Positions 1 through 15,167 of a stretch of DNA of 64,000 nt are shown in pieces; within the stretch, counting starts at the first letter, position 1; each line of letters starts with the position of its first letter. Origin of the DNA: Cerrena zonata (taxonomy: Eukaryota; Basidiomycota; Agaricomycetes; Polyporales; Cerrenaceae). Both the position numbers and the translations under genes were made by a program. The notes under the pieces were generated by a model. It was not told the origin of the DNA. It did no database searches and was given only the letters and a program-made list of their open reading frames with translations. The stretch spans positions 84,781 to 148,780 of the forward strand of contig JASBNA010000087.1 of assembly GCA_038087015.1 (NCBI GenBank), read 5' to 3'.

Positions 1-3000
1 TTCTTTTCTTCTACTCGGTTGGCAGCCAAAGAAAGTACCACGTGAGGCCCTCGTTCCTTCGGGTTAGACGACCATTTCCTCATGGGAGTATGCAGAACTC
101 GCGAAGCTTGTATCTGTAATGAAGTTCCATGCATCTGCGAAAGTTGTGCCTCGTTCTGTTCCTTGATACCACGCTTTCCCATACTTTCCAGAGTTAACGT
201 CGTATGACAACTGCAAAGTGTCCAGAAGTCGTTCGTACCTGTCGTCGGTGTTGGTTTTGGTATATTGGGATGTTCTGTATTTTCTTTCTATTTAGCCTGT
301 TAAGGGTCTTCTATCCGAGTATACCGAGTCGTTAACTGATATTTGTTTTATTGAATAGATTCGTAACGACGTAGTCATATGGGACAAAATCGTCCGCCGA
401 AAAGAGGATGCGAATATCGATATCGCCGGCCGGAACAAATATGTTTTTAGAGAACCAAGCTCCTCATTCAAGTGAGTGGAACCCTTTTCGACCATATGTT
501 CTTGAGATCCCGTCTCTGTTTATATCCGTTCTTTCTTTTCTATTTCTATTCTACCGTAACACGCACACACCAGACCTTCATTTCGGGCCATCGTAAGACC
601 CGGTATCTTTGGTGGCTCTCATTGACTGGTGGCTACTCTTTTATGTCCCTAGGCCTTACACTTCGGGATGTTGATCGTCGACGCACGAAGATGCCTGCTT
701 CTGAGCATCCGCGTTTCATTGCATTGGTCACCAACTGACAGGGTGGCAGCCACGTGTTATCCTACCTAAAACCGCTCAACAGGTGGTACAAGTCTTGCTT
801 TAGCAATTCATTTCAGTGCAATTACTGTCTCATCCCGTTCTTTGTTTATCCCTTCACTCCCACATTGATGCTATCTATTAACAACTTCCTAATTTCTGAC
901 TATCTTATATTTTATCTCTTCCTTGTGCTGGTTTCGGCGGTGTTTGTGATTTTCCGACTTTCATTTGTTTGTCTTTCCTTCAGGGCGAAATCAAGTTCTC
1001 CCGGCTATTGTTTTCACGGTCGTTTTTCTTTACGTGTTATGCTGTTGATTCGATGGAATCTTAACCACCTGCCTTTATCTCTCGTTTAATCTTTCGCTTA
1101 TTTACTCATGAATGTTATCGATAGGAACATTCCTCCTGCACATTACACCCTCAAGTACAACGTCATGCCGTACGTCGGGGTCTTGACGTATGGTGAAGCA
1201 GCACGTACAAAGGAACCTGTTGCCTTCCCAGAGTCTCGCGACCTTTCATAGAAATGTAATCCTTCCCCGAGCAATTCGCACATTAGTTGCTCTGAGCCCT
1301 GGATGATGACGTACAATGACGCCTAGATAGCCGTGATGGGACTTTAGGAAGTTATGTCACTTCAGACTACAGTAACAGGGTGTGAAGGGGATCCCAGCTT
1401 CAGAGCTGCGGCAAGTGACTTGTGGAATGAGGTCAATGATGTATTGGTCCTTCTGTAGATTTAGGAATAGCGTGTTTTCCGCCCAGCTGACATGCGTTCA
1501 TCGAGAGTCTATCACGTCAATGACGAAGCCGGTAATCTATTGTCCCACTGCCAGCCAACATATTTATGCCTAAGCGGTCACAAAGAAAACTCCATGGAAC
1601 ATCCGGTTTCTTAGAAACTCTGACTACAAATGAAGACGGTTTCCGCAGTCATGTGTATACAGCCTTGTTCTTTCCATAGCTTAGAAGAACAAAACCATGA
1701 GCGACGAACAGGCGGTTCCGAGTGAACATCTGATGCCAAATGGCGCGTAAACCAATCCTAAACTTAATCGTCGGAGCAGAGATACGAAGACACCGCAAGA
1801 GAGTGTCAGTGCAGGAATCTCCTGACCCCAGCCACAGTTAACCAAGTGCGGTTAGATTGCGCCCGGGACGATCACCCATGTACTTTCGGTTCGGCAAAGG
1901 TAAAGCGGCAGACACAGGGTTTGCACAATTGAATGGATTCATTCGCGCCGGAGAACTTGTCGGTGAGAGGTTGTATTTCCGAAACGTACCCGAACCGGAC
2001 CAGAAACATCGTGGCTTATCGTTCAGTTGCAGAGGTAAAATGACAGGAAACTCGCCACTACGGCAGAAACTGCATCAAGACACCTTACCATGAGTGAGTA
2101 CCTGGTACAAATTGGATTCGGTCCGAGAGTTGTGTATCTGCAAAACTCATACTATAAGCCACTCGTCACCAAGTTCAACCCATGGGACATCGAATATGTT
2201 ATGGAAAAAATAAGAATAGACCCACGTCTCGACGGTGTCGGAAGTCCTATGGGGCTGGACAACATATGTGTTTAATGCATTTCGCCCAGTTGGAGGATAT
2301 TTCACAGACAAGGTCAATCAACTTACCTGGGTGTCGAGGGCTGATCGTTCCGCTCATATCGTAGGAAATAACCAGATAGGATTCTGTTCAACTACGATAC
2401 CGGTATAGTAGCCGGCTCTGAACATTCATCGTGCAGTGACTGCAGCCCGTATCAGTGTATCCCAGTGCAAAACCAGAGGACCGTACTGATCAAGAGTAAA
2501 ACACGAGTTTAGAAGTAGAGAGCTTAATCATTTATCCTCACGTAATTCAAATCTGAAGCGGCAAGAACTCACCACACAGAACGATGCTTTTCAAACAAGG
2601 AAGGCATATGTTGACGATTGAGAAACCTCAACCACTAGTGGTTTCCAATTCCTTGAAAGACCGAGCGGATCCGTCCGCTACTCATTGCAAGCAAATTGGC
2701 TATAACTCGGTGTTTTTCACTATTGAGCGATCGAATTGGTCTCCTTGGACGCGAGGGCTCCTTCTGGACCAATTCTACGAAGCGCCATGTTAGAGTGAAT
2801 GTCTGGTACCTGGCAAACATGAACTTAGAGTGCCAAAGTTGAAATAAGTTTCTGGTTCTCAGGCACCACTAACCTGACAGCGTACATCATAGCCGATAAT
2901 GCGTTGTGTATCGGGGATAGGAGTAACAAGGCGCAGAAGCAACTGAATCGCCATGGTCGTCTGGTTTTACTATAATTACCAGGGCCGTTGTAAAAATCAT

Positions 3001-5418
3001 TGAGTGTGAGATTGGAGTCCGGCGAGTAAATGGGGCTGGCGATCTGGAATCTGGTCACATTCCCTGATCGCGATATCGGTGTACAGCTGAGGCACTATGA
3101 TGATTGAATCATCGCGCAAACAAGCAAGTCTAGCCCAGGACATGCAGCATTGACCCGCTGGCTAATGAGGTGAATCGCTGAGATATTGTGAGAAGCTCCG
3201 CCATGAGTTCTAGGGACTGTAGAAGAGCTCAGGCATCGGTGACATGTCAGAAATCGCTCTGAAAAACTGACGATCGAGATCTAAGAACGATGTCAAACGT
3301 AGTGTCTAGAACCTCCATACGATACCGGTATCTTGCTATAACATCCGATATGAATTTATATCTATGCTCTCCCCAAGGTTCTGCTGCCTACAGGAGAATA
3401 TACACAAGGTGGCTGTCGCCAATCCAAGTTACAGCGTGTTCAAGATCATCTCAGATGCTATATCAGAAAGGCTGCGATACGGCAACGCTGAACGGTGATG
3501 GATGATAGAGCTCCATTCACAGCGTCTTCATTCACGGCCGTAGACACCGAAATTCTCATGTTGCCTGCAAAGCTTATCATATTCCTGAAGTGAAATTATG
3601 CCGGGTTCCTTAGACATGCAAGGCACCGGTTGGATCAGGACTTACATACGTGTCATACATGGCAGAGTAGATGCCACAGAGTAGTGTACGTGCGTTTGAA
3701 TCCACATTGGATTTGGTGACGAATCGAAAACCTTGCTATGTTAATGGGGCTATGTCATAAATAACGCCTTTAGAAGTCTTCCCTCGCGCCTGTGACGAGT
3801 TTCACCATAGGTGAACCCGATGTTCAGTTCAGTTCATTTATCCTGCAAAACCACCGAGATGGAAAGTTACGAACCATCTAGATATGAAACATGTCAAGAC
3901 CGCTTTATCGGCGCGAGTCAGATCGTGAATCCGCGTAATCACCAACCTGTTTTTAAGTAAGGAAATGAGCGTCGGAGAATATGTAGATGGTTACACGTAC
4001 ATGAAGCAGGTACTTGGCAGCTATGGCGCGCATGGCGGCCGACCGATTCCTCGCAGTCTGGAGGTCGATAATAGTAATAAGAATATTATCGTTCTTTCAT
4101 GTCAGGACGTTCTAGTGGGCCCATCCACATGGCGAGAGAAAAATGTCTTCATTTTGAAGGGTTGTTATGGCATTCTGAATCCTCTATTCTAATGCTGCGA
4201 TGTAGCATATGGGCTCGATTAGCGCTGCCAGGTCCAGTCAGTCCGCTCGGTCACCGAGGAATTCAGGTCTATGGTTGTTGGCCCAGCACCAGGATATTGT
4301 ACTGCTCATGATAGCAAGGATACACCGTATGGAATAATTGGACAACTGAATTCCCAATCCAGTTGTCAACGTTACTGATCATTCGCCTCGGGAAGACTGA
4401 CTGCAAAAACAAGAGTGCTTGTGGGAGGATTAGCTGTCATGGGTGCTAGGATCCAAAAGCTGGTTAGTACTCGACACCTCGATGAGTACTCGCAGTTGCG
4501 TAGACCTAGAGGGAAACCACCTCACAAGGTTATATTGAGATCGAAGGATTATACTGAAGCTTGTCAAGATATCTCATATGGAAGATAACAACGGTTTACT
4601 TATCAAAGAGTCTAGAGTCATTTCATCATGAGGATGTGTTAGTTTGAACGACTTCGCGAAGGTACAAGAAAAGGGTAGAACATTGTCGGTTGGGAGGATA
4701 AAATGTCGCCTATGGAGAATGGAAGCCCATCAAATGCAGGAGTAAATCAAGGGATTGCGTTGACAACAGGTTCATTGAGCTTCGTTGCCGACACCTTGGA
4801 GGACTGTGTGCTGGAATTGACCGGTGCTAAGCTGTCGGTTGTGAAGATGGACTAAAATGTCAGTTATGGCCCAGGATACGGGTGACACCATCGGATGTCT
4901 CTCCGAGAAGCGACGGCCGTGTCCCCTACTCACTTACCGAGAACGTGTATTTTACCAGCCATTGTCATTCTACGGAATCTTGACCCATCTTAACCCCCGG
5001 ATAGGTTAAAGGTTATCGGATGCAAAAGAGAAACAAAAGACTGTGATGGGCTGTAACCGAGCGATAGGATTCATATCGACGCGACAATCCGCAGAGCACC
5101 ATCCTCGTGTTTGAACCGAGCTATGACTACATGTCAGAAAAGATGGCAATCATTGAATCAAGGTTTAGACTGGCTTTTAGATTGGATTACTCTGGGCAGA
5201 TGACCCGATGGGTGCATGGGAAACTTGAAATGAGCATGTCAGAGAAAAAAGGGAACTCGATTGGCCTGCAATTGGCTATTTGCTGCGTGCGAGAATGAAA
5301 AAATTGAGCAGAGGACCGGCTGGGTCGCCGATAGCGCCAACAGCAGGCACCAACGCACCGCACCCTGATTTACTTGGTTGTGTGATTAAATGAGCGTGAC
5401 CATCCTTAATCTTAGGAG
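1..5418. other. gene-poor stretch, no supportable gene
   Basis: I find no start-to-stop model here, even allowing introns. The open frames are at most about 110 codons, lie in all frames, and show no family motif, P-loop, zinc-finger or transmembrane pattern that I recognise. Base composition resembles the rest of the window, so this is not a simple AT-rich block. It may be old intergenic DNA or a transposon relic mutated beyond recognition. I cannot tell which by reading. Confidence 0.6.
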
Positions 5419-5425
5419 TATAAAT
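5419..5425 (+). promoter_or_regulatory. TATA box of zinc-cluster gene 1
   Basis: A TATAAAT motif lies about 170 nt upstream of the ATG at 5592 and is followed by a pyrimidine-rich leader. The position fits a fungal core promoter. Confidence 0.5.
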
Positions 5426-5591
5426 GGGCAGGCCTTCAAGTTGTCCTCTCCAGTCGTTTCGATTTTCCTCCGACGTTATTCCCCAACTGTGCTCTTGTCA
5501 GGTCCATAGTCGACCAGCTCTCGACTATTCTTCATCGTTAACGACGTTTCTTCCTACTTTCCTCTTTTGAAATTTGCTTCCGCGCCGAGGA

Positions 5592-7451
5592 ATGACCACT
5601 CATTTACCTCCGCTACAAGTTGGCGCTGCAAACGGACCTCCTTACAACGGAGCCTATCCGGATGTTGACGACTCTTATTATGGGCATGGTTTGTATGCAA
5701 CACACTCCTCCTCATACATCCCACACTATAGCACGGATGGTGTCTCCTCTGGCTCCCCCGCACCTTACGGGAGTGGTGAGGGCATGATATTCTCCCCGGG
5801 CGCCCGACCAGTCACAAGCGACGTTCAACATCAGGTGTGTAATCTTCGCGCTCGTACCATCCCCAAGTAACAAACCTTATTCACTGCATTTGTTTCCGAC
5901 TTTCAATGTCTAGACATATGCTGGTCAGGTGTACACTGCCAATACCCAACCGCGGTCTCCCGTGTCGCCCGACTCATGGTACCAGTCGCCTGAGTCGCAC
6001 CGTTACCCCATACAAGCTGGGGCCACTTGGCCTTCGCAGGCGCTGCAACCTTCTCCAATGGGAGATGTACAGGCAACTCACAACTACTCCGGTCTCCCTG
6101 CGACCACTAGTCACTCGGACCACTTCTCACCTATGTCCGATACAGTCCCCAGCGTCAGTCCTTACGCACAGCGACAGGATGACCATGATTATCAGTATCA
6201 ACATCAGTCTCCTTTGAACTATCATTACGATGGTCAATATTCTATTCCGACACCTCCAAGCCCATCGGAGTATGTATCAGCAAGTACCCCAGAGATTGCC
6301 CAACATTATCCCACTATCCCCGAAACTTTGGAAAACCAGCATCATGTCCTTGGGGAACACAGAAGAAGCAGGCTGGGTGATCACCAGCAGCTCCTTGCTC
6401 AGCGGGACTTGCAGCGCCGACCAATGAATCAACTACCCCTATTTCAGGTAATTATATCTCTTACCTTCTCTTTTCTGGTTCGTGCGTTGGCTCCTGTGGT
6501 AACGCGCCCCAGCTATCGCCTCTTTACCGGCGTTAGGGTTACATGCCTGTTTCTTTCTGTCCTCCATTCCGCAAATAATCTGACGCTCTGACTGACCACG
6601 TTCACTTCAGCATTCGTCAAGTAATTCGCCTGTCGAGCCATCCGGGAACTCTCAGGAATTTTATTCATCCTCAACAATGTCGTCACCGTCTCATAGTGAT
6701 ACACATTGTGTTCCTTCACATCGTCGTCGCTCGCCTTCACCCATGGGTCACTTGCCTTATCCAGAGGATATGCAACGTGGTAGAGTCACCTTTCTTTTTA
6801 AATTATAAATCGTAGCCCTGATTTCTTTCTCATATAACAGGTGAGATGCCAGGCGTTTGGACGACTGGAAATTGGCCTGCTTCCCAGCCTCACGGCTGGG
6901 ACGCATACGAACAAATCCCTGCGGGTCACGGTGCTCATCCGGACCTGTCACATCCTCAGCTAGGCAGTTCTTCCCAGACTCACTATATGGAACAACGACG
7001 ATCCAGGCCCGTACCCAGTGCTAGCCCCTGTTCATCATCGTCATCACATTCCACCCGTCAAATCAACTCCCAGCTCACCCATCTCGAACAACCACAGCGA
7101 CGAGCAACAGCGCCTACACCGTCCCGAAGCCAGCAACCAGTAGAAGATCCGCCGAAGAAACCACTTACACTTGCTTGTCTATTCTGCCGTAAGCGCAAAA
7201 TTGCATGTGGTAGCCCGCCACCTGGCCAGAAAGACCGGACCTGCAAGTAAGTATCATCCACCATTACAAATAGATCCCGGCCGTCTATCTGCTGTTGAGC
7301 TCGCGCATCTGACAAATTACTTTGTAGCCAATGCGCTCGGCGTAGTCTCACATGCGAATATCCTGTGGTCTCTAGGAGGGGGATGCGACCCCGCGCAAGC
7401 ACTGACACAGAGTCTGGTCACGGGCTATTTCAGATCGAAGTACACCCATAG
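5592..7451 (+). CDS. Zn2Cys6 transcription factor with C-terminal zinc cluster (paralog 1)
   Basis: This is a probable nuclear DNA-binding transcription factor. Exons are 5592-5834, 5914-6447, 6611-6779, 6841-7246 and 7328-7451, all GT-AG and phase-consistent, giving 491 residues. The zinc cluster has all six cysteines: C428-x2-C431-x6-C438-x11-C450-x2-C453-x6-C460. Basic residues RKRK lie between the second and third cysteines. The second half of the cluster sits in the small last exon, so splicing of the last intron is essential. The rest is Ser/Pro/Gln/Tyr-rich low-complexity sequence suited to transactivation. Most fungal Zn2Cys6 factors carry the cluster near the N-terminus; here it is about 30 residues from the C-terminus. 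I see no fungal-specific transcription factor middle domain. A paralog with the same exon plan and shared motifs (SPSPM..LPYPED) lies on the opposite strand at 15168-16631. The target genes are unknown. Confidence 0.85.
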
Positions 7452-7952
7452 CGCCACCCATTCTCGAGTCAACTTCATCAACTCTTTTGATTTATGCCTG
7501 ATGCAGCGCTCTCAATCCACTTCCGGACTGTTCACTATTTCTACCGTAGATTGTCTGAATTTCAGGTTCCATTAGCATCTTGACGTTGACGTCGTTTTTG
7601 GTCCCAGGTTATTTTGTCCGATATCCGCATAACGCGATCTGTCGCGTTTTTTTGTCTCATACATGTATTTGCATGCCACTGTTATAATCACCATATACAA
7701 TAGTATAGGTTAATGTAATCTCTTCCATTTGTAACGATTATTCACCGTAAACAATCTCGGAATGATCACGATCATTGCACCACGATCGTTGATGCGCGTG
7801 CGGCTTGGCTCCACAGATGTTCAACGTTGAACGTTGAAAGGTTGTCTTATTGAGACATCCCAACATTTTACCACAAATTGTGCATCTGCGTCATCCATAG
7901 CTCTACTGTGACCGCGCCAAACTCAAACTCTACTAGCCGAAACTTCGTGACA
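7452..7952. other. intergenic region upstream of the SDR gene
   Basis: No ORF is credible here. It holds the 3' end of zinc-cluster gene 1, a TGACGTC half-CRE-like word near 7587, several ATCGTG/CACGAT words between 7770 and 7795, and the perfect 12-bp palindrome described separately. It probably serves as terminator plus promoter. Confidence 0.5.
7820..7831. promoter_or_regulatory. 12-bp perfect palindrome TTCAACGTTGAA
   Basis: The word reads the same on both strands and is followed at once by a second ACGTTGAA copy. It lies about 120 nt upstream of the SDR start codon, which suits a dimeric regulator site. No binding factor can be named. Confidence 0.3.
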
Positions 7953-8735
7953 ATGAACCCTTTCATTTTGATTTGTCCTTCGACCCGCGGATTATCACTC
8001 GCGCTCACTCGGCATTATCTTTGTAATACCACGTTGCCCATTTATGCGACCCACCGTTCGAAATCTCCGGATGATATTCGAGAACGCATATTGGGGAGTT
8101 TACCGTCCAGATCCAGGGTAGACCCCGCCAGACTTCATCTATTGCCGCTTGAACTCTCGTCCGAAGATAGCATCCAGGCCGCTGCTGAGAAACTCTCGAG
8201 CCTCCTGCCCGCCGGCTCGCGTTCTTACATTCATACCGCGTTCTTAACTGCCGGAATACTTCATCCGGAACGTCAACCTTCAGACCTCGAGTTAAGGAAC
8301 ATACACGAGACATTCCAGCTCAACGTCATAGCTCATATGCTCCTCGTGAAGCATTTTTCTCAGTTTCTACCCCCATCGAACGTCACACTCGCCTCACCAG
8401 CAAAATGGGTCCATCTCTCTGCGCGCGTTGGCTCAATTTCAGATAACAGACTCGGCGGATGGTTCTCTTACCGTGCCTCCAAGGCCGCATTGAATCAAAT
8501 AATTCGGACGTTCGACCTGCACCTTCAGGCGAAACGTGCCCCGGCTATTTGTGTCGGGATGCATCCTGGGACGGTTAAGACCGACCTGAGCAAGCCGTTC
8601 TGGAGTGGCGTGAGAGCGGATAAGCTATTCCAGCCAGAATATGCTGCAGAGAAAGTCGCTGGTGCGGTAGACGGTTTGAGCGTGGAAGCCAGAGGCAAAG
8701 TTTGGGACTGGGCCGGGAAAGAGGTATTACCATGA
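7953..8735 (+). CDS. short-chain dehydrogenase/reductase (SDR)
   Basis: This is an intronless gene of 260 codons, predicted to be a cytosolic NAD(P)-dependent oxidoreductase with a Rossmann fold. The N-terminus ILICPSTRGLSLALTR occupies the place of the TGxxxGxG nucleotide loop and is clearly divergent from it. The catalytic region is conventional: a serine in HLSARVGSI, then Y-R-A-S-K (YxxxK), then the PG motif in GMHPGTVKTDL. This arrangement resembles the small C-factor-like SDRs rather than polyketide reductases. An upstream in-frame codon exists, but ATG 7953 is the first methionine that gives a normal SDR start. The substrate cannot be deduced. The gene sits between the zinc-cluster factor and the checkpoint kinase on the same strand, with no sign of shared function. 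Confidence 0.85.
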   Translation: MNPFILICPSTRGLSLALTRHYLCNTTLPIYATHRSKSPDDIRERILGSLPSRSRVDPARLHLLPLELSSEDSIQAAAEKLSSLLPAGSRSYIHTAFLTAGILHPERQPSDLELRNIHETFQLNVIAHMLLVKHFSQFLPPSNVTLASPAKWVHLSARVGSISDNRLGGWFSYRASKAALNQIIRTFDLHLQAKRAPAICVGMHPGTVKTDLSKPFWSGVRADKLFQPEYAAEKVAGAVDGLSVEARGKVWDWAGKEVLP

Positions 8736-10982
8736 GGACCTGCCAGCAATACAGCTTCGTCGAGACGATACCAAGTAACGATCCATCTCTTTTCCTGTGT
8801 TTCTCATAATGTCCCATCCGTTAAATCACGTAGGTTACTGCCCCTTTACTTGTATTACTTGAATTTGGCTGCGCATTCGGGACCCGTTCACTTCACCCAA
8901 AGATACGGAGGCCGATAAATGGATAGTTCGTAGATCAGGGACTGAAACGAGGAATCAAAAGATAGATACTAGGACAGGACCATATCGTAGATACGGATGC
9001 ATGGTATACGTCCTTTGTACGGATATACCGAACAGGTGTGTTACTTCTGTAAACACTTGAACAGTGCCGATCACGCTCCAGGTTTCAATACGAAGATAGA
9101 ATTTGTTCACTCTATGCCTGCGGCGGTCCTGCTCCTGACATAATTGCAAATATAGTTGCAAAGAACCCTGGAATTAAATCTTGAACCCGTTATAATGCAT
9201 CGTCATACACCATAATCAGACAGTTCTATCGAGTCTATGTCAATGTCAAGCATGACAGGTTGACTGTGATGATCTAGACACGAGCCTCGCGGAGTTTTGT
9301 TCTTCGTTCATAGACAAGGAGTACGGCGTGATTGTTGCCATGAAGTGAATTGGGTAGACATTGCGACCGTATTATTATCTCCGTAGAATAACACCTTCAT
9401 TGGCTTGCAAGAGTAATGATATACGAAGAGCGTCAGGGGGGACTTGCTGGTGGGTATCAAGCCGCGAGATGTCTTCTGCGGCCTGGATGATTGTTGGGGT
9501 GGGGAACTTCATCATAACTTTGTGATCTTCCAAATTTTCTTTGAGGGGCTGTCGGTGTCACCTTGCCCACTCCGAGGTGTCATACATAGTCGATCTTCTA
9601 TAATGGCAAGGATTCCCGGAGACGCTACCGCAACACCTTAAGGGTCGCACATCACAAAGGACCCTTTGCACTGGCCCCTATCAAGCCCTTAATAATAGCC
9701 GTGTCGAGGTAGATGGAAACGATACATTTCGGTCTCGCCGGGACCCGGGTAGGATCATAGAATACCCAGAGTTTGCAGGAAATCATGAATGGATCCAGTC
9801 AAAGAGACGCTACTCGGAGCTGAAAGACAAAAGGCATAAAGAACCCAAGAGGATGGGGATACAAGCCGCTAAAAAAAGATAAGACTTAGTTCGCGCTGGA
9901 GCCTGGCACCAGTCACCTTGATTTGCTCGTTGGTGAGAATACCAACTATTGCAGATGGTCAGATGCATGCTCAGATATCCAAAGAGCAGTAATGACACAA
10001 GATCGCCAAATAAATAAATAGACCTGAGGCAAGCTGTGCTGCCAGTGCTCAAGCTCGGAAGTGAGTGTGCACGGCCAAGGAGTAATCTCGGACCAGACAT
10101 CTGCGTGCACCAAGTAGGTGGATTGTTTTTCAATGCCTTTGAAAAAACCTACGCATGAACCTTTCTCAAGCAGAAAGATATACTGGGCAAACCCAAGGAT
10201 ACAACCAACACTTTATGTACGTGCAAACCTGATATGTATACAAGGATACATATGTTGATGCACTCGGCCCCAATTCTCTTTTAATTAAAGAACTGTCATG
10301 CACGTCACAACGAGAAGATCTTGGAATGATCAGAGATGTCGATGAGCGATCAAAATTGGTAGATGCTCTAAAGAAGGGGTAATGTGTGGACACGTCCAGC
10401 ATATTGGACGTTAATGTTAACGTTGAGACGTAGTCTGAGGGGGTCCACGTAACATACAAGCGGAAGTTCTCCACATATGCGAAAATCAAATGCTTTTGTT
10501 TCATTTCATCCTCAATTATGACATAAGGTTTTGATTTGTTGATCGGGTTGGATGTTGGCCTCAATGACAATAGCACGAAGACCTCGTCGTATAAGATGGT
10601 TACAGGTAGACAGTTGAAAAGAAACCTCCCATTTTCATGTTGATATCGCCATATTTGATGTTTCTGCGTACGTAAGGCCTTTCGCGTGGGCATCCTCGTG
10701 TTTGGAAGCTCGATCGAGATCTGACTTGGTATTGCTGATTTGTTGAAGTTGCAATCTGAACCACCTTCGACGACGCTACAACACACCCTAATCAATCTTT
10801 GTTCCCTAATCCTTGTGAACAACAACCAGCATACCAATTTCGGAACGGGCTCTAACCCAAAATCACCGGCTAGACAAATACAAGGAATTGACACCACTGG
10901 TATTGACCGTCGGAGTGGCCATTACCGCGCGAACGGCCCTTACGACGTATCCAAACCCCATTTCTTTGTCCTCTCTTTTGCA
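8736..10982. other. long intergenic region before the checkpoint kinase
   Basis: No credible gene was found. A 243-codon open frame on the minus strand (10166-10897) runs into the kinase promoter, has no recognisable motif, and uses codons unlike the neighbours, so it is not called. A 107-codon minus frame at 9810-10133 is hydrophobic in places but equally unsupported. Confidence 0.45.
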
Positions 10983-10988
10983 TATAAA
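10983..10988 (+). promoter_or_regulatory. TATA box of the CHK2-type kinase
   Basis: TATAAA lies about 125 nt upstream of the chosen ATG at 11110 and is followed by a pyrimidine-rich CTCTCTCTGTTCC leader. Confidence 0.5.
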
Positions 10989-11109
10989 CCGGTGCTTCGC
11001 CACCCTTGGACACTCTAACACTTCACTCCATCTCTCTCTGTTCCATTCATCTTCAAAACAAACCCATCAATCGAATTCCTCATTCCTCAACCTACCAGTT
11101 CATCTTGTC

Positions 11110-14039
<2,930 letters not shown>

Positions 14040-15167
14040 ACGATCTCCGGTATTTGAAGAACCGATGAATTCACTTCGGTACTTTGCGCTCGCAAAAATG
14101 GGGTCTCGTCTGTCAGACCTTCGTACTTGCACGTCTGGGTTACTTTGTACATTCTGGGTTCGTTTCGCACATGTGCACTTGGAGTGTTGACTCGCTTGTC
14201 CTTCTCAGCTTGTTATACTCGTCTACTGCTTTCTTTTGGTATCGATTTCAGATTTCTCTTATGCATCCTTCTTGCATACCATACACTTATGATTACCCAC
14301 TGTTACACCGTTGATTACTCTGCTGTACTCTCATAACAAATCTTATGTATTATTCTTCTAGAACTCTTGCAACGGCCCGTTCCTTGTGTCTGAGTCCGTG
14401 ATGTTACCTATAATATCGCGCTTTAGGCATTCACCGACCGGAAATTGTTAACGGTCGGAGTATCAAAGGAGGAGAATTTTCTGAGAGATGAAATCTGGGT
14501 ATGGGTATTGAAATGATCATATGGGTGAAAAACTTCCAACGCTATCAGCACGAGCAACACACGAGACAGAGTATACAGGACATAGCATGGAACAACGATG
14601 AGCGATAACAGAAGACAATGCAAACTAAGCTATACAAAAAACAAAACGAACGCCGAGGAACCTGCGACATACGATTACCACGCGCATCATGAGGTGATGT
14701 CAGGACAAGCAGAAGCATGCGGCTTGAGCTAATGTCTGGGACGTTTACCACGATGCGTCTCTTCTGGATAGGTACATTCCAAATGGCGAGTGGCGCATTG
14801 TCTGTTGAGAAGTGCACAATCAGAAACGACGTCTTCATCAAAGGGCACGAGAAGCCTCCAGCCGGAAGGAGCAATTTATGTGCAAGATTAAGTGCAGATT
14901 GACTGCAGATGAAGACGGATATAGCGACCATGAACGATCTTCCCTCTTCACTTGCAGTCAGCATGTTCGAAGTAAGACCCCATCGGTGGTATTTGCAATC
15001 AACCCGAAGAGTGCCTTGCTTTACTGAGCAAAAGTTTTCGAGTCTCGTGCCTGGTATTCCTCCATCGGAGGAGTATAAAAGACGATCAATAACATGAACG
15101 AGACATCACTAAGGTCTCCAAGACTCCTCTCTCACGTAACACCTCGCATATCGACTGGTAGACCTAC
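14040..15167. other. convergent 3' region between kinase and zinc-cluster paralog 2
   Basis: This region holds the 3' UTR of the kinase on one side and the missing or decayed last exon of zinc-cluster paralog 2 on the other. On the minus strand a good pyrimidine-AG acceptor is followed, around 14999-15023, by sequence resembling the last exon of paralog 1. There, however, the fifth-cysteine codon is absent and the sixth appears as TGA. A 139-codon minus frame (14545-14964) lies further downstream and has no motif. Confidence 0.4.

Noticed and set aside
4686..4875. Two similar GTCGGTTG...AAAATGTC words about 150 nt apart
   Set aside because: The similarity is short and interrupted, too weak to call a repeat.
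10166..10897. 243-codon open frame on the minus strand
   Set aside because: It has no motif, reads through the promoter of the checkpoint kinase, and lacks introns or composition like the neighbouring genes.
14545..14964. 139-codon minus frame downstream of zinc-cluster paralog 2
   Set aside because: Considered as its last exon, but it is in the wrong phase and does not supply the missing C-x6-C.
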